A stretch of DNA of 64,000 nucleotides from Syntrophaceae bacterium (GCA_018436925.1 JAHDKI010000014.1:124001-188000), one strand, 5' to 3'; shown: positions 7,433 through 15,465, counted from the first letter of the stretch. Numbers and translations: made by a program. Notes: generated from the letters alone by a model not told the origin.

Positions 7433-7948
7433 ATGAGCCAAATGAAATTCAGAAAAACGAGTCTTCAGAAAATACTTGATGAAAGTCTTTCCCGGTTCTC
7501 CGAGACGCCCGGCGTCCAAATCGTTTTGAAAAACGTATCCGACGTCGATGAAGCATGGCTCGATCATGACAGCTTGACGAGCGTTTTTTCCGATTTACTC
7601 AAAAACGCATTTGAAGCGATGAATGGCAGCGGTGTATTGACTCTCACCGTTGGGGGTGACGACAGGCGTATATGCATCACATTTTCGGACACGGGGCGAG
7701 GGATCAAGGAAGAAGAACTGCCCATGCTGTTCACCCCTTTTTTTACAACTAAGAAGGTCGGAGAGGGGACCGGCCTTGGGCTTCCCGTCGCATATGCCAC
7801 CATCAAGGAGCACCAAGGAGACATCACCATTGAGTCCAACGCGGATCCGGATAAAGGTCCGACAGGAACCACTGTGAAAATCGTTTTGCCCCGGCGCCAG
7901 GCCTTTCAGGAGAAGGGATCGAAAATTATTCTCCATGAAGAAGATTAG
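7433..7948 (+). CDS. Lone histidine-kinase-type ATPase domain protein
   Basis: A 171-residue protein consisting of a histidine-kinase catalytic domain only. The N box reads DLLKNAFEAM, G1 is DTGRGI, the F box is FTPFFTTK and G2 is GEGTGLGLPVAY, all intact, with a C-terminal TTVKIVLP strand. There is no HisKA dimerisation domain, sensor or transmembrane segment upstream. It may be a remnant of a full kinase, a split kinase, or a working ATPase acting on another protein. I take ATG 7433, preceded by GGAG at 9 bases, over ATG 7388, which has no binding site. It is the only plus-strand gene among the hydrogenase genes, divergent from DRTGG1 and convergent with the SpoIIE phosphatase gene. The domain identity is certain, the function is not. 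Confidence 0.75.
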   Translation: MSQMKFRKTSLQKILDESLSRFSETPGVQIVLKNVSDVDEAWLDHDSLTSVFSDLLKNAFEAMNGSGVLTLTVGGDDRRICITFSDTGRGIKEEELPMLFTPFFTTKKVGEGTGLGLPVAYATIKEHQGDITIESNADPDKGPTGTTVKIVLPRRQAFQEKGSKIILHEED

Positions 7949-7952
7949 ATTC

Positions 7953-8007
7953 AAGGTGATAAGGACAAGAAAAAACCTTCAATCTTTGACCTTTCACCTT
8001 TCACCTT
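7953..8007. repeat. Short tandem CCTTTCA repeat with inverted partner between convergent genes
   Basis: CCTTTCA occurs twice in tandem at 7990-8003 followed by CCTT, and AAGGTGATAAGG at 7953-7964 is its imperfect inverted copy, so RNA from either strand could fold back on itself. It fills the 74-base gap between the convergent ATPase and phosphatase genes. There is no clean U-run, so a terminator call would be weak. Confidence 0.35.
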
Positions 8008-8022
8008 GGGCCTTAAACCTTT

Positions 8023-9198
8023 TTATATCCTCTCCACGGTCACAATTTTATTTCGTGCTTTAAGATCGGCGACCAGCTCGCGGATATAGACCATGCGCAT
8101 CGGTTCGCCGCGGATGAGATCCGCCACCTGATTGGGGTTGATGGCCGTTCCCACAATCAAGTGGATATCGTCGGCGGCCATGAGGTAACGCGAAAGTCGG
8201 GTGGCCGCGTCGTTGTCGTTGGGAAGATCATGAATGGTTTTGGCGCCGCGCATGATCTCGAGGGCCTGGCCGATCGTCAGGATGCCTTCCGTGACCAGAT
8301 TGATCCCCTTGATCGCGGCGGTCGGCGGCGATCCCTTCTTTTTCGGTTCTTCCCCGGTGCGCTTCCAGGGCGGGACCCATTCTACATCAAGCTTTTCTCC
8401 AAGGACGCGAGCGGTCATTTGAGCGGTGCTTCCGCCGCAGATGATTTTATCGCCATCGGAGGCCGTCAGGCGTTTGACAACGTATTCATCCATCTCCTTG
8501 TTGGCCGGAGGACCGGTCAGGATGCAAACAGCAACTGCCGGACGAACCTTCATGCAGATGACAGTTGCGTCGTCGCCGGGTTGGTCGTTGTAGAGCTTCA
8601 GGCAGGTTTTGGACAGCGCTTCCATCAATTTGACGGTGTCGACGCCCGTTTGAACAAAACGCTGAACGGCTGTGGCGACGTTTTTCCAGCCCCAGCCGAG
8701 ACGGTAGATGCCTCCCAGCCCGGCATGCGTATATCCGTCGCTGATTAAAACGAGGTAGTCGTTTTCGAACAGTTCAAAATGCGCTTCACGAATCGTCCGG
8801 CCGTTGACTTTGCGTTCCTCCAGGTAGGGCATGAACAGCGCGTTGTCGCGGATGAGGATCAACGGGGGAGAATCAAACAGAACAAGATTAGCGTCCCAAC
8901 CGTTGTTCACGATCAGAACGGCGAAAGTGGCGTAGGCCAGCTTCCGGACGGAGCACTCAGGAAGCGTTTCCACCAGTGTTTGCATGACGTCTTCAACGGT
9001 GGCGCCGTCTTCAAACATGCGCGCGGCGATCTCGGCGGTGAGCGATGACAAAATACTGGCCTTCACGCCGCTGCCCAGGCCGTCGGACAGGACGGCCACA
9101 AACGAGTCCGGTTTGGTGCGGATCATGACCGAATCGCCGCAGAGTTCTTCTCCGGCTTTGTTGAGGCTAACCCAACTGCATTCGACGAGTTGTCTCAC
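8023..9198 (-). CDS. SpoIIE/PP2C-type serine phosphatase next to sensory hydrogenase
   Basis: A 391-residue protein. Residues 1-220 form a SpoIIE-type PP2C domain with the metal-binding motifs GDSVM (about 21), SDGLGSG (about 38), SDGYTHAG (about 152) and GDDATVIC (about 205). Residues 230-391 form an additional domain with no clear family by eye, containing GGSTAQMTAR. Such phosphatases remove phosphate from serine or threonine, classically on STAS anti-anti-sigma factors. The start ATG overlaps the stop of the PAS-hydrogenase gene by ATGA, so the two are translationally coupled. This pairing is known for the sensory group C [FeFe] hydrogenases, where the phosphatase is proposed to be the output. 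Its target is not known here; the RsbW-like ATPase system downstream is an obvious candidate (inference). Confidence 0.87.
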   Translation of the reverse strand: MRQLVECSWVSLNKAGEELCGDSVMIRTKPDSFVAVLSDGLGSGVKASILSSLTAEIAARMFEDGATVEDVMQTLVETLPECSVRKLAYATFAVLIVNNGWDANLVLFDSPPLILIRDNALFMPYLEERKVNGRTIREAHFELFENDYLVLISDGYTHAGLGGIYRLGWGWKNVATAVQRFVQTGVDTVKLMEALSKTCLKLYNDQPGDDATVICMKVRPAVAVCILTGPPANKEMDEYVVKRLTASDGDKIICGGSTAQMTARVLGEKLDVEWVPPWKRTGEEPKKKGSPPTAAIKGINLVTEGILTIGQALEIMRGAKTIHDLPNDNDAATRLSRYLMAADDIHLIVGTAINPNQVADLIRGEPMRMVYIRELVADLKARNKIVTVERI

Positions 9199-10913
9199 TT
9201 GGACTCTTCTTCCTCCAGCAATTTAGCCAGATGCGTGACGATCATCTTGCTTTCCGCGGTGGTTTCGCCGAGAAGATGGGCGATTTCATGCGCGACGCGC
9301 ATTTGCTTTCGGACGACTTCGCGGGTCTTCTCCAGTGTTTCAGCGCGCAATTGGCGGAATTGCTGCTTTTCCAATTCCCGTTCGGTGATGTCTCGCATAA
9401 TCGCGACCAGAAGTTTCTGCCCTTCAACCTGAACGATATTTTGTTCAACCGTCAGGCGGTCGGTGAGCTTGCGAAATCTGCCGAGCACCGGCTGCCCGGT
9501 GTCCCGAACGCTGATAAAGTCGTCATAGAGCGGGATCAGGCGAGAAATGTGTTTGCCTTTGAAATCCGCCAGCGAACAACCGAAAAGGAGCTCAGCCGAA
9601 GGCGATAAATCCTGAATCGAAAGGTGATCGTCAAGGATGATAATGGAATTCGGCGAAACGTCCATCACCACTTGTCTCAGAGATTCAGCGCGGCTTCTCA
9701 TGTAGGGAATGCACATGGTGAGTTCCGCCATGCCGCGCAAAGTGGCGATGGCCTTTTCCCGGCAGGAAGAATAACCGCATGCGCCGCAATTGAGCTCATC
9801 GTCTTTTGTGTATTTGTTGACGCGGCGAAGCACCTCCTGAATTTGGTCTTCGCTGAATTCCGGCACCGTCTGGTGTTTGTCGGAATAGGTGCGCGACAAA
9901 TCCGGCCAGGAGTCGCGATGAGGAATCCCGTAAGCCGGGCGGTTTCGATGATAGGCGAGGATTTTCTGACGCGAGGCATAAATGCCGCCTTGCAGATCCG
10001 CCATGGCCGGACCGTTGACGCAGCCGCCGGGGCAGGCCATCAGCTCCACGAGTTTCGCATTGAGCTGGCCGGTCCGGATATCCGACAGGATGTTGCAGCA
10101 GGTGTCCAGTCCGGTGGAAACGATAAAATCGTTGCCCAGCATGTCGGTGCTGAGTCCGGCAGTGCCGACCAATCCCCCTTCCACCGGAAAAAGCCTGGCA
10201 TCAATATGGGTTTTAGACAGGTCTTGACCCGTTTCCGCGGACAGAACGATTCTTTCCGCTTCCAGCCATTGGGCCAGCCCCCGGAAGGTCATAACGGCGG
10301 AAATCGCGCCGCTGACGGAGGGATCGGCGATTTCCATTTTTTTTGCGATGCAAGGGCCAATAAAAACGACGAAGGCGTCCGGCCCGTAAGTCTGACGAAG
10401 CCTTCGGCCGTGAGCGATCATCGGGGACACGACCGGCGCGAGATGCGGGATCAGGTCGGGGTAATACTTTTCGATCAGATTGACGATCACCGGGCAGGAG
10501 GACGTAATGACCGGCGATTTAACGGGTGTTTGTTCAATGTATTCGCGATGGGCCAGGCCGACCATTTCCGCTCCCAGGGCCGTTTCTTCAGCGGCAGTAA
10601 AGCCAAGCTTCTTTAAAGCCGTCTCCATTTCGGAAAAGGAGTGAAAATCGAAATAGGCCGGGGCGGCCGGCGCAATCGAGGCAATGACTTTCCGCCCTTC
10701 CCGGATGGCCTTTTGGACATCCGGCGTTGAACTTTGCACATCCTTGGCTTTTTGCGGGCAGGTGCGGATGCAGGTGCCGCAGACGATGCACAATTCCGGA
10801 ACCACCTGCGCCTGGCCGTCCTGAACGCGGATCGCTTTGACATCGCAGTGACGAACGCAACGGTAGCAGTCCCGGCAACGCGCCGGATTGGTGATGATGA
10901 CGGGTTCTGTCAT
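9195..10913 (-). CDS. hydS: PAS-containing sensory [FeFe] hydrogenase (HydS-like)
   Basis: A 572-residue protein. Two ferredoxin clusters (C13-C23, C42-C52) precede a shortened H-cluster domain with motif 1 TSSCP (S139, C140), motif 2 GPCIAKK (C188) and motif 3 ELMACPGGC (C294, C298), so all four H-cluster cysteines remain. Motif 1 is TSCCP in catalytic enzymes; the first cysteine, which relays protons, is serine here. A further [4Fe-4S] motif (C376, C379, C384, C401), a PAS domain (about 412-500) and a C-terminal coiled coil (about 505-572) follow. This matches the described group C sensory hydrogenases, thought to sense H2 or redox state rather than turn over quickly. It overlaps both neighbours by ATGA. 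It carries no kinase domain; output is presumably through the SpoIIE phosphatase. Confidence 0.88.
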   Translation of the reverse strand: MTEPVIITNPARCRDCYRCVRHCDVKAIRVQDGQAQVVPELCIVCGTCIRTCPQKAKDVQSSTPDVQKAIREGRKVIASIAPAAPAYFDFHSFSEMETALKKLGFTAAEETALGAEMVGLAHREYIEQTPVKSPVITSSCPVIVNLIEKYYPDLIPHLAPVVSPMIAHGRRLRQTYGPDAFVVFIGPCIAKKMEIADPSVSGAISAVMTFRGLAQWLEAERIVLSAETGQDLSKTHIDARLFPVEGGLVGTAGLSTDMLGNDFIVSTGLDTCCNILSDIRTGQLNAKLVELMACPGGCVNGPAMADLQGGIYASRQKILAYHRNRPAYGIPHRDSWPDLSRTYSDKHQTVPEFSEDQIQEVLRRVNKYTKDDELNCGACGYSSCREKAIATLRGMAELTMCIPYMRSRAESLRQVVMDVSPNSIIILDDHLSIQDLSPSAELLFGCSLADFKGKHISRLIPLYDDFISVRDTGQPVLGRFRKLTDRLTVEQNIVQVEGQKLLVAIMRDITERELEKQQFRQLRAETLEKTREVVRKQMRVAHEIAHLLGETTAESKMIVTHLAKLLEEEESK

Positions 10914-11227
10914 GAAGATCCTTCCTTCGGCGGCGCGCCGCAGCCGGGTAAAACGTCGTTTTTCAGCGGGCGGAGCGTATTGTCCACGCGGCTGAGCACT
11001 TCCTTGTAGAAAAACGCCTCCGCCTGGTCCGGACGGATGCCGCTGAATTCGGCATCGCCAACGCGCACGGAAACGCCCTTGGAGCAGGCGTCCATGCAGA
11101 AAGCGCCCACGATGTCGACGAGTCCTTCGAGTTGTTCTTTTTCAATCAGGCGGAAAAGTTCCGAAGCCAGTTCGTCGGATCCGCGAAGGCTGCATGAACT
11201 TCCGACACAAATCGTAATCAGCAGCAT
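10910..11227 (-). CDS. Small thioredoxin-fold [2Fe-2S] protein
   Basis: A 105-residue protein with the C-terminal NuoE-like fold only: CVGSSC (C7, C12) and FCMDAC (about C44, C48) give the CxxxxC ... CxxxC ligands of a [2Fe-2S] cluster. The helical NuoE N-terminus is missing. It starts 2 bases after the stop of the large hydrogenase fusion and its stop overlaps the start of the sensory hydrogenase (ATGA). This position suggests an electron carrier linking the catalytic and the sensory hydrogenase, but that is inference. The last 20 residues, ending with GCGAPPKEGSS, form a probably disordered tail. Confidence 0.82.
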   Translation of the reverse strand: MLLITICVGSSCSLRGSDELASELFRLIEKEQLEGLVDIVGAFCMDACSKGVSVRVGDAEFSGIRPDQAEAFFYKEVLSRVDNTLRPLKNDVLPGCGAPPKEGSS

Positions 11228-11228
11228 T

Positions 11229-14200
11229 TTATTTCCCCGTCTTCTGATCGCCTGTCAATGGGAGCAGGTGGGTTTCAAAAATCTTAGCCGCCGCATCCAC
11301 ATTGTCCACAGCGATAATCCTGTCGCCCAGTGTGATGTTTGGGCCGCCCTCGCACTGGCCGGTGCAGAAGCGTGCCTTGACGCGGAAGCGATCCGTCAGA
11401 CCGCGTCGCCGAAGCTCCGCGGAAAGCCCTTCCAGCAGTTTCCAGGATCCCTTGACATAACAGTTTGTTCCGATGCAGACGCCGATGTCGACAACGGAAA
11501 ATTCGTCCTGAGGTTGTTCAGAAGCGTCGTGCACGCGCATGGAGCGACGGGTATAGGACGTATGCAAAGCGGCATGAGACATTTTGCTGTCCGGTTCGCC
11601 CAGCCAGTTGGTGTAGATAGCCTGAACGGACGGATTGTCCTGGCTGGTGCGGATGGATGAGGCCTGATCGAGGCGATACAAAACATCCAGTCGGTTTTCC
11701 GTGTCGCTTTTCAACAGTGGCGCGGGATTGCCCGACCCGTTGATGCAGCCTCCGGGACAGGCCATGACTTCTATAAGATCGTACGGCGCATCGCCGGAGC
11801 GGATTCGGTCGATCAACTTTTGCGCATTTTGCAGACCGCTGACGACGGCAAGGCGCACCCTAACGTCGCCCAGAGCGACGGTCGTCTCTTTCACGCCCTG
11901 GAGCCCCCGGACGCTTTCGTATTCAAAGCTTTCCATTCGCTTGCCTGTGACTTTCTCCGCGGCAAGGCGCAACGCCGCTTCGGCCACACCGCCGCTGGCG
12001 CCGAAAATGATTCCCGCGCCGGAAACCTTTCCGAAAAACGCGTCCACCGGAACGGGGGCGGCTTTCCTGGGATCGATATTGCGCTCGGCCAGCATCGTCA
12101 TGACATCCCAAGTGGTGAGAACCTTGTCGACATCCTGAATGTGGTCTGTTCGAAATTCGGGGCGCATCGCCTCGTATTTTTTTGCGTTGCACGGCATGAT
12201 CGATACAAAATATAAAAGTTCAGGGCGGACGTTGAGTTGACTGGAGAAGTACTGCTTCATGACGGCGCCGAACATCTGCTGAGGCGATTTGCAGGTGGAC
12301 AGATGCGGTAAAATATCCGGGGCCATTTTCTCGCAGTAATTGATCCATGCCGGGCAACAGGATGTGATCTGCGGCAGAACGCCGCCTTCCGCCAGACGGG
12401 AAAGAAATTCCGTGCCTTCCTCCATGATCGTCAGATCTGCAGCCCAGCAGGTATCAAAGACAAAATTAAATCCGAGTTGCTTGAGACAGGCCGACAGAAC
12501 CGGCAAAACATCAGATCCGGCGATGCCGTACTGTTCGCCGAAGGCGGCGCGCACCGCCGGAGCAATCTGGGCCACAACCGTCAGCTGCGGATCCTTAAGT
12601 GCGCGGTAAACGTCCGGTAGCGCCGGCTTGAGCGTCAGCGCGCCGGTGGGGCATACCATTGCGCAATGACCGCAGGAGACGCAGACGGTAAAATCCAGCG
12701 GCCGGTGGTCGTTGGGTCCGATGGTAAGCACGTCGTTGGTCTCATAGAAACTCAAGGCCGAAACGCCTTCCATTTCCCGACAGACTTTCAGGCACAGTCC
12801 GCATAAAATGCATTTACCCGGATCCCGCGTAATAATCGGATGATTTTCATCGATCGGCAAAGGGCGGGCCGGTGCACCGGCATCGTGCGTGACGCCGTAT
12901 GCCGTGGCGTAATTGCGAAGTGAGCAGTCATAGCGCTCTGTGCAGCCGCACGCCAGACACCGGGCCGCCTCCGCCATGGCTGTGTCCGTATCCCAGGTCC
13001 GGGAAGACTCCTCAAAGGTGGTTTTACGGAGATTCGGTTCGACGGCCGGTACCTCTCGTCTTGGATCCTCCAAAATGTTTTGATAGGTTTCATTCGGAAG
13101 GTCCTGCCATCTTCCTTTAGTGCAGGTGTAGGGCTCGTTGAACGCGGTGATGGCGCCTGTCTTTAAGAATTCGTCGATGGCCGCCGCCGCCCGTTTCCCC
13201 GCGCCGATTGCCGAAATCGCGATATCCGGGCCGGTCACGCAATCGCCGCCGGCGAACACCCAGGGGAGGGGAGATTGCAGCGTTTGGTCATTCACGGCAA
13301 AATTTCCCCATTTGTTGAGAAGAGCGTCGTCTCCGGCGCAGGTTCCGTCGACGGTCTGGCCAATGGCGGAAATGATGGTCGAAGATGAAATCGTAAATTC
13401 CGAGCCTTTTTGAGGCACCGGGCGACGCCTGCCGCTTTGATCCGGTTCTCCCAAGGCCATTTTGATGCAGGTCATCACGAGTCCGTCGCTCGTCTGCGCA
13501 ATCGCGACCGGGGCGGTCAAGTATTGCATGGAAACCCCTTCTTCAATGGCCTCTTCGATTTCGATATCTTGGGCGGGCATTTCCTGGCGCGTCCGGCGGT
13601 AGCAGATGATGACTTCCCTGGCGCCGAGGCGCACCGCACTGCGGGCGGCGTCCATAGCGGTGTTGCCTCCGCCGATGACGACCACGCGATCGCCCACGGC
13701 CGGTTTTTCACCTCGGGCCAGCGCGGCCAGAAAATCCAGACCGGAAATGACACCGCGGGCGTTTTCTCCTTCAACGCCCATAGGCGTGGCTTTTTGGGCG
13801 CCAAGGCCCAGAAAGACGGCCTCAAAACCGTCGCGCTTGAGTGATTCAAGCGTGAAATCGCGGCCCAGTTTTTTGTTGTAGAGAATTTCCACCCCCAGAT
13901 CGAGAATTAACTGAATTTCGCGATCCAGATCCTTTTCGGGCAGGCGATAATACGGAATTCCCCAGCGAAGCATGCCGCCTGCCGCTTCCTGCATTTCGAA
14001 AATCGTGACCGCGTGCCCCAGGCGCCTTAAAAACCAGGCGGCGGAAAGACCTGCGGGACCGGCACCCACGACAGCGATTTTATGGCCGGTTGCGGGAAGA
14101 CAGACGGGGCGATAGGGTTCGAGCTGAAAGGTGTCCCAATCGGCCACAAACCGTTTGATGCCGTTGATGTTCACGGCTTCGTCCACGGCATTGCGCCGGC

Positions 14201-14663
14201 AGTCGGTTTCGCAGGGGTGCGGGCAGACACGGCCGCAAACGGCGGGCAGAGGATTGCTGTCTTTGATTACGGCAAGCGCTTCCAGGAAATTGCCGCACTG
14301 GACATGATAGATGTATTTCTGAATGTCGATGTGGGCGGGGCAGCGCAACACACAAGGAGCCGTGCAGTCGCCCCAGTGATTGCGCAAGAGCGCCTGGAGA
14401 TAAATTTTCCTGTAGTTCACAAGCGCGTCCGATTGAGTGCGGACAACCATCCCGTCTTTCGCCTCTGTGGCGGTGGCTGACACAAAATGTGTCTTCTGGC
14501 CGTCGATGATCTCGACAAAGGCCGCTTCGATGCTGCTGGGCGGACTCACCCGCGGGTCATAGCCCAGAGCCGGGATGTCGATGCCGTGGGTTCGGGCCGT
14601 GTCGATAATGGTCATGCCTTCGACGGTAACGCATTCTTTCCCGTCAATATCGATGGTAATCAT
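11229..14663 (-). CDS. [FeFe] hydrogenase with internal GltD module and C-terminal [2Fe-2S] domain
   Basis: An 1144-residue multidomain hydrogenase. Residues 1-80 resemble a plant-type ferredoxin domain, but its cluster cysteines are gone. A GltD-like unit follows: cysteines at 100-155, FAD motif VVGAGPAG (198-205), second nucleotide motif VVIGGGNTAMDAAR (328-341). Then come a cysteine motif (569-580), two [4Fe-4S] clusters (618-628, 661-671) and the H-cluster domain: TSCCPAW (C769, C770), IMPCNAKKYE (C825), EVMACPGGC (C969, C973). A small-subunit tail (about 1012-1040) and a thioredoxin-like [2Fe-2S] domain (C1063, C1068, C1100, C1104) end it. It should reversibly make H2 with electrons from NAD(P)H; glutamate-synthase-linked hydrogenases are a recognised but poorly characterised group. 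ATG 14663 has GGAAGGA about 9-10 bases upstream. Confidence 0.92.
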   Translation of the reverse strand: MITIDIDGKECVTVEGMTIIDTARTHGIDIPALGYDPRVSPPSSIEAAFVEIIDGQKTHFVSATATEAKDGMVVRTQSDALVNYRKIYLQALLRNHWGDCTAPCVLRCPAHIDIQKYIYHVQCGNFLEALAVIKDSNPLPAVCGRVCPHPCETDCRRNAVDEAVNINGIKRFVADWDTFQLEPYRPVCLPATGHKIAVVGAGPAGLSAAWFLRRLGHAVTIFEMQEAAGGMLRWGIPYYRLPEKDLDREIQLILDLGVEILYNKKLGRDFTLESLKRDGFEAVFLGLGAQKATPMGVEGENARGVISGLDFLAALARGEKPAVGDRVVVIGGGNTAMDAARSAVRLGAREVIICYRRTRQEMPAQDIEIEEAIEEGVSMQYLTAPVAIAQTSDGLVMTCIKMALGEPDQSGRRRPVPQKGSEFTISSSTIISAIGQTVDGTCAGDDALLNKWGNFAVNDQTLQSPLPWVFAGGDCVTGPDIAISAIGAGKRAAAAIDEFLKTGAITAFNEPYTCTKGRWQDLPNETYQNILEDPRREVPAVEPNLRKTTFEESSRTWDTDTAMAEAARCLACGCTERYDCSLRNYATAYGVTHDAGAPARPLPIDENHPIITRDPGKCILCGLCLKVCREMEGVSALSFYETNDVLTIGPNDHRPLDFTVCVSCGHCAMVCPTGALTLKPALPDVYRALKDPQLTVVAQIAPAVRAAFGEQYGIAGSDVLPVLSACLKQLGFNFVFDTCWAADLTIMEEGTEFLSRLAEGGVLPQITSCCPAWINYCEKMAPDILPHLSTCKSPQQMFGAVMKQYFSSQLNVRPELLYFVSIMPCNAKKYEAMRPEFRTDHIQDVDKVLTTWDVMTMLAERNIDPRKAAPVPVDAFFGKVSGAGIIFGASGGVAEAALRLAAEKVTGKRMESFEYESVRGLQGVKETTVALGDVRVRLAVVSGLQNAQKLIDRIRSGDAPYDLIEVMACPGGCINGSGNPAPLLKSDTENRLDVLYRLDQASSIRTSQDNPSVQAIYTNWLGEPDSKMSHAALHTSYTRRSMRVHDASEQPQDEFSVVDIGVCIGTNCYVKGSWKLLEGLSAELRRRGLTDRFRVKARFCTGQCEGGPNITLGDRIIAVDNVDAAAKIFETHLLPLTGDQKTGK

Positions 14664-14695
14664 GAATAGGTTTCCTTCCGTTGCGTGTATTGTCG

Positions 14696-14716
14696 GGCCC
14701 GTAAAACGCACGGGCC
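14696..14716 (-). promoter_or_regulatory. Leader hairpin of the hydrogenase-fusion operon
   Basis: GGCCCGT (14696-14702) and ACGGGCC (14710-14716) form a perfect 7-bp stem with a 7-base loop. It lies within the predicted 5' leader (start near 14792, ATG at 14663). There is no U-run after it, so it is not an obvious terminator; it may be a protein- or RNA-level control element or simply a stabilising hairpin. Confidence 0.4.
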
Positions 14717-14798
14717 ATTCTCGTCGTCATACGTGCGAAAAATATCGTGGATGACTCCTGTAAGCTACCGTTCCGATATTTCTTTTTTCCTGACCGGC

Positions 14799-14827
14799 AG
14801 TATAAGAAAGAGCATGGCCGGTGTCAA
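14799..14827 (-). promoter_or_regulatory. Strong sigma-70-like promoter of hydrogenase-fusion operon
   Basis: On the minus strand TTGACA (14827-14822) and TATACT (14804-14799) are separated by exactly 17 bases, near consensus. Transcription would start near 14792, giving a leader of about 130 bases. An inverted repeat ACCGGC (14793-14798) / GCCGGT (14817-14822) spans the -10 and spacer and could be an operator. Promoter read from sequence; regulation inferred. Confidence 0.6.
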
Positions 14828-14850
14828 CTCAAATAATCGTTTAAACCCTC

Positions 14851-14878
14851 TTAAGTATTTCGGCAAAGCTGCCGTTAT
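14851..14878 (+). promoter_or_regulatory. Possible sigma-28-like promoter of cheW
   Basis: TTAAGTAT (14851-14858), a 12-base spacer and GCCGTTAT (14871-14878) resemble the flagellar/chemotaxis sigma-28 pattern TAAAGTTT-N11-GCCGATAA at 6 of 8 positions in each box. The spacer is one base long. It is about 75 bases upstream of cheW. No flagellar gene is visible in the window, so this is weak. Confidence 0.25.
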
Positions 14879-14952
14879 ACTGTTGAGCAATGTGATTTAA
14901 ACGCAAACAAGCATCTTTCATAGAAAGATATTTAAAAAATGGAGGGAAATCG

Positions 14953-15465
14953 ATGAAAACGGCGGCCGCACAAGTAGCAAAAGATGAGAAAGTGAATCCT
15001 AAGGAAGGGAAATATCTGACCTTTTCGCTTGCCGAGGAAGAATATGGCATCGGCATTCTGAAAGTCAAAGAAATCATCGGCATGATTGCTATCACCAGTG
15101 TTCCGCAGACCCCGGCGCATGTCAAAGGGGTGATTAATCTGCGCGGAAAAGTCATCCCGGTTATTGACTTAAGACTGAAATTCGGTCTTCCGGCCGCACA
15201 GTATACTGAACGGACCTGCATCATCGTCATCGAAATCGCCGGCGATAACGGTCAAATCCTGATCGGCATTCTGGTGGATTCCGTTTCCGAAGTGCTCAAT
15301 ATCCGGGGTGGAGATATCGAAGAAACACCGAATTTCGGCACCCGCCTGAATACGGATTTTATACTGGGAATGGCCAAGTCAGGCGGAAAAATCAAAATTC
15401 TTCTTGATATCGACCGCGTCATGACCGCGGCTGAAAAGGCGATTTTGGAAAACACCATTCAATAA
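14953..15465 (+). CDS. cheW: Chemotaxis coupling protein CheW
   Basis: A 170-residue CheW-family protein. After a 20-residue charged N-terminus the fold is recognisable: [46 protein letters not shown] and [13 protein letters not shown]. CheW couples chemoreceptors to the kinase CheA at the membrane. ATG 14953 has GGAGGGA 6 bases upstream. The chemoreceptor gene follows 52 bases after the stop, so the pair probably forms an operon. No cheA, cheY or cheB is present nearby, so they must plug into a kinase encoded elsewhere. The family call is firm. Confidence 0.93.
   Translation: MKTAAAQVAKDEKVNPKEGKYLTFSLAEEEYGIGILKVKEIIGMIAITSVPQTPAHVKGVINLRGKVIPVIDLRLKFGLPAAQYTERTCIIVIEIAGDNGQILIGILVDSVSEVLNIRGGDIEETPNFGTRLNTDFILGMAKSGGKIKILLDIDRVMTAAEKAILENTIQ

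Noticed and set aside
7953..8007. CRISPR-like or larger tandem repeat array
   Set aside because: Only two 7-base units and an inverted copy; no spacers or regular period.
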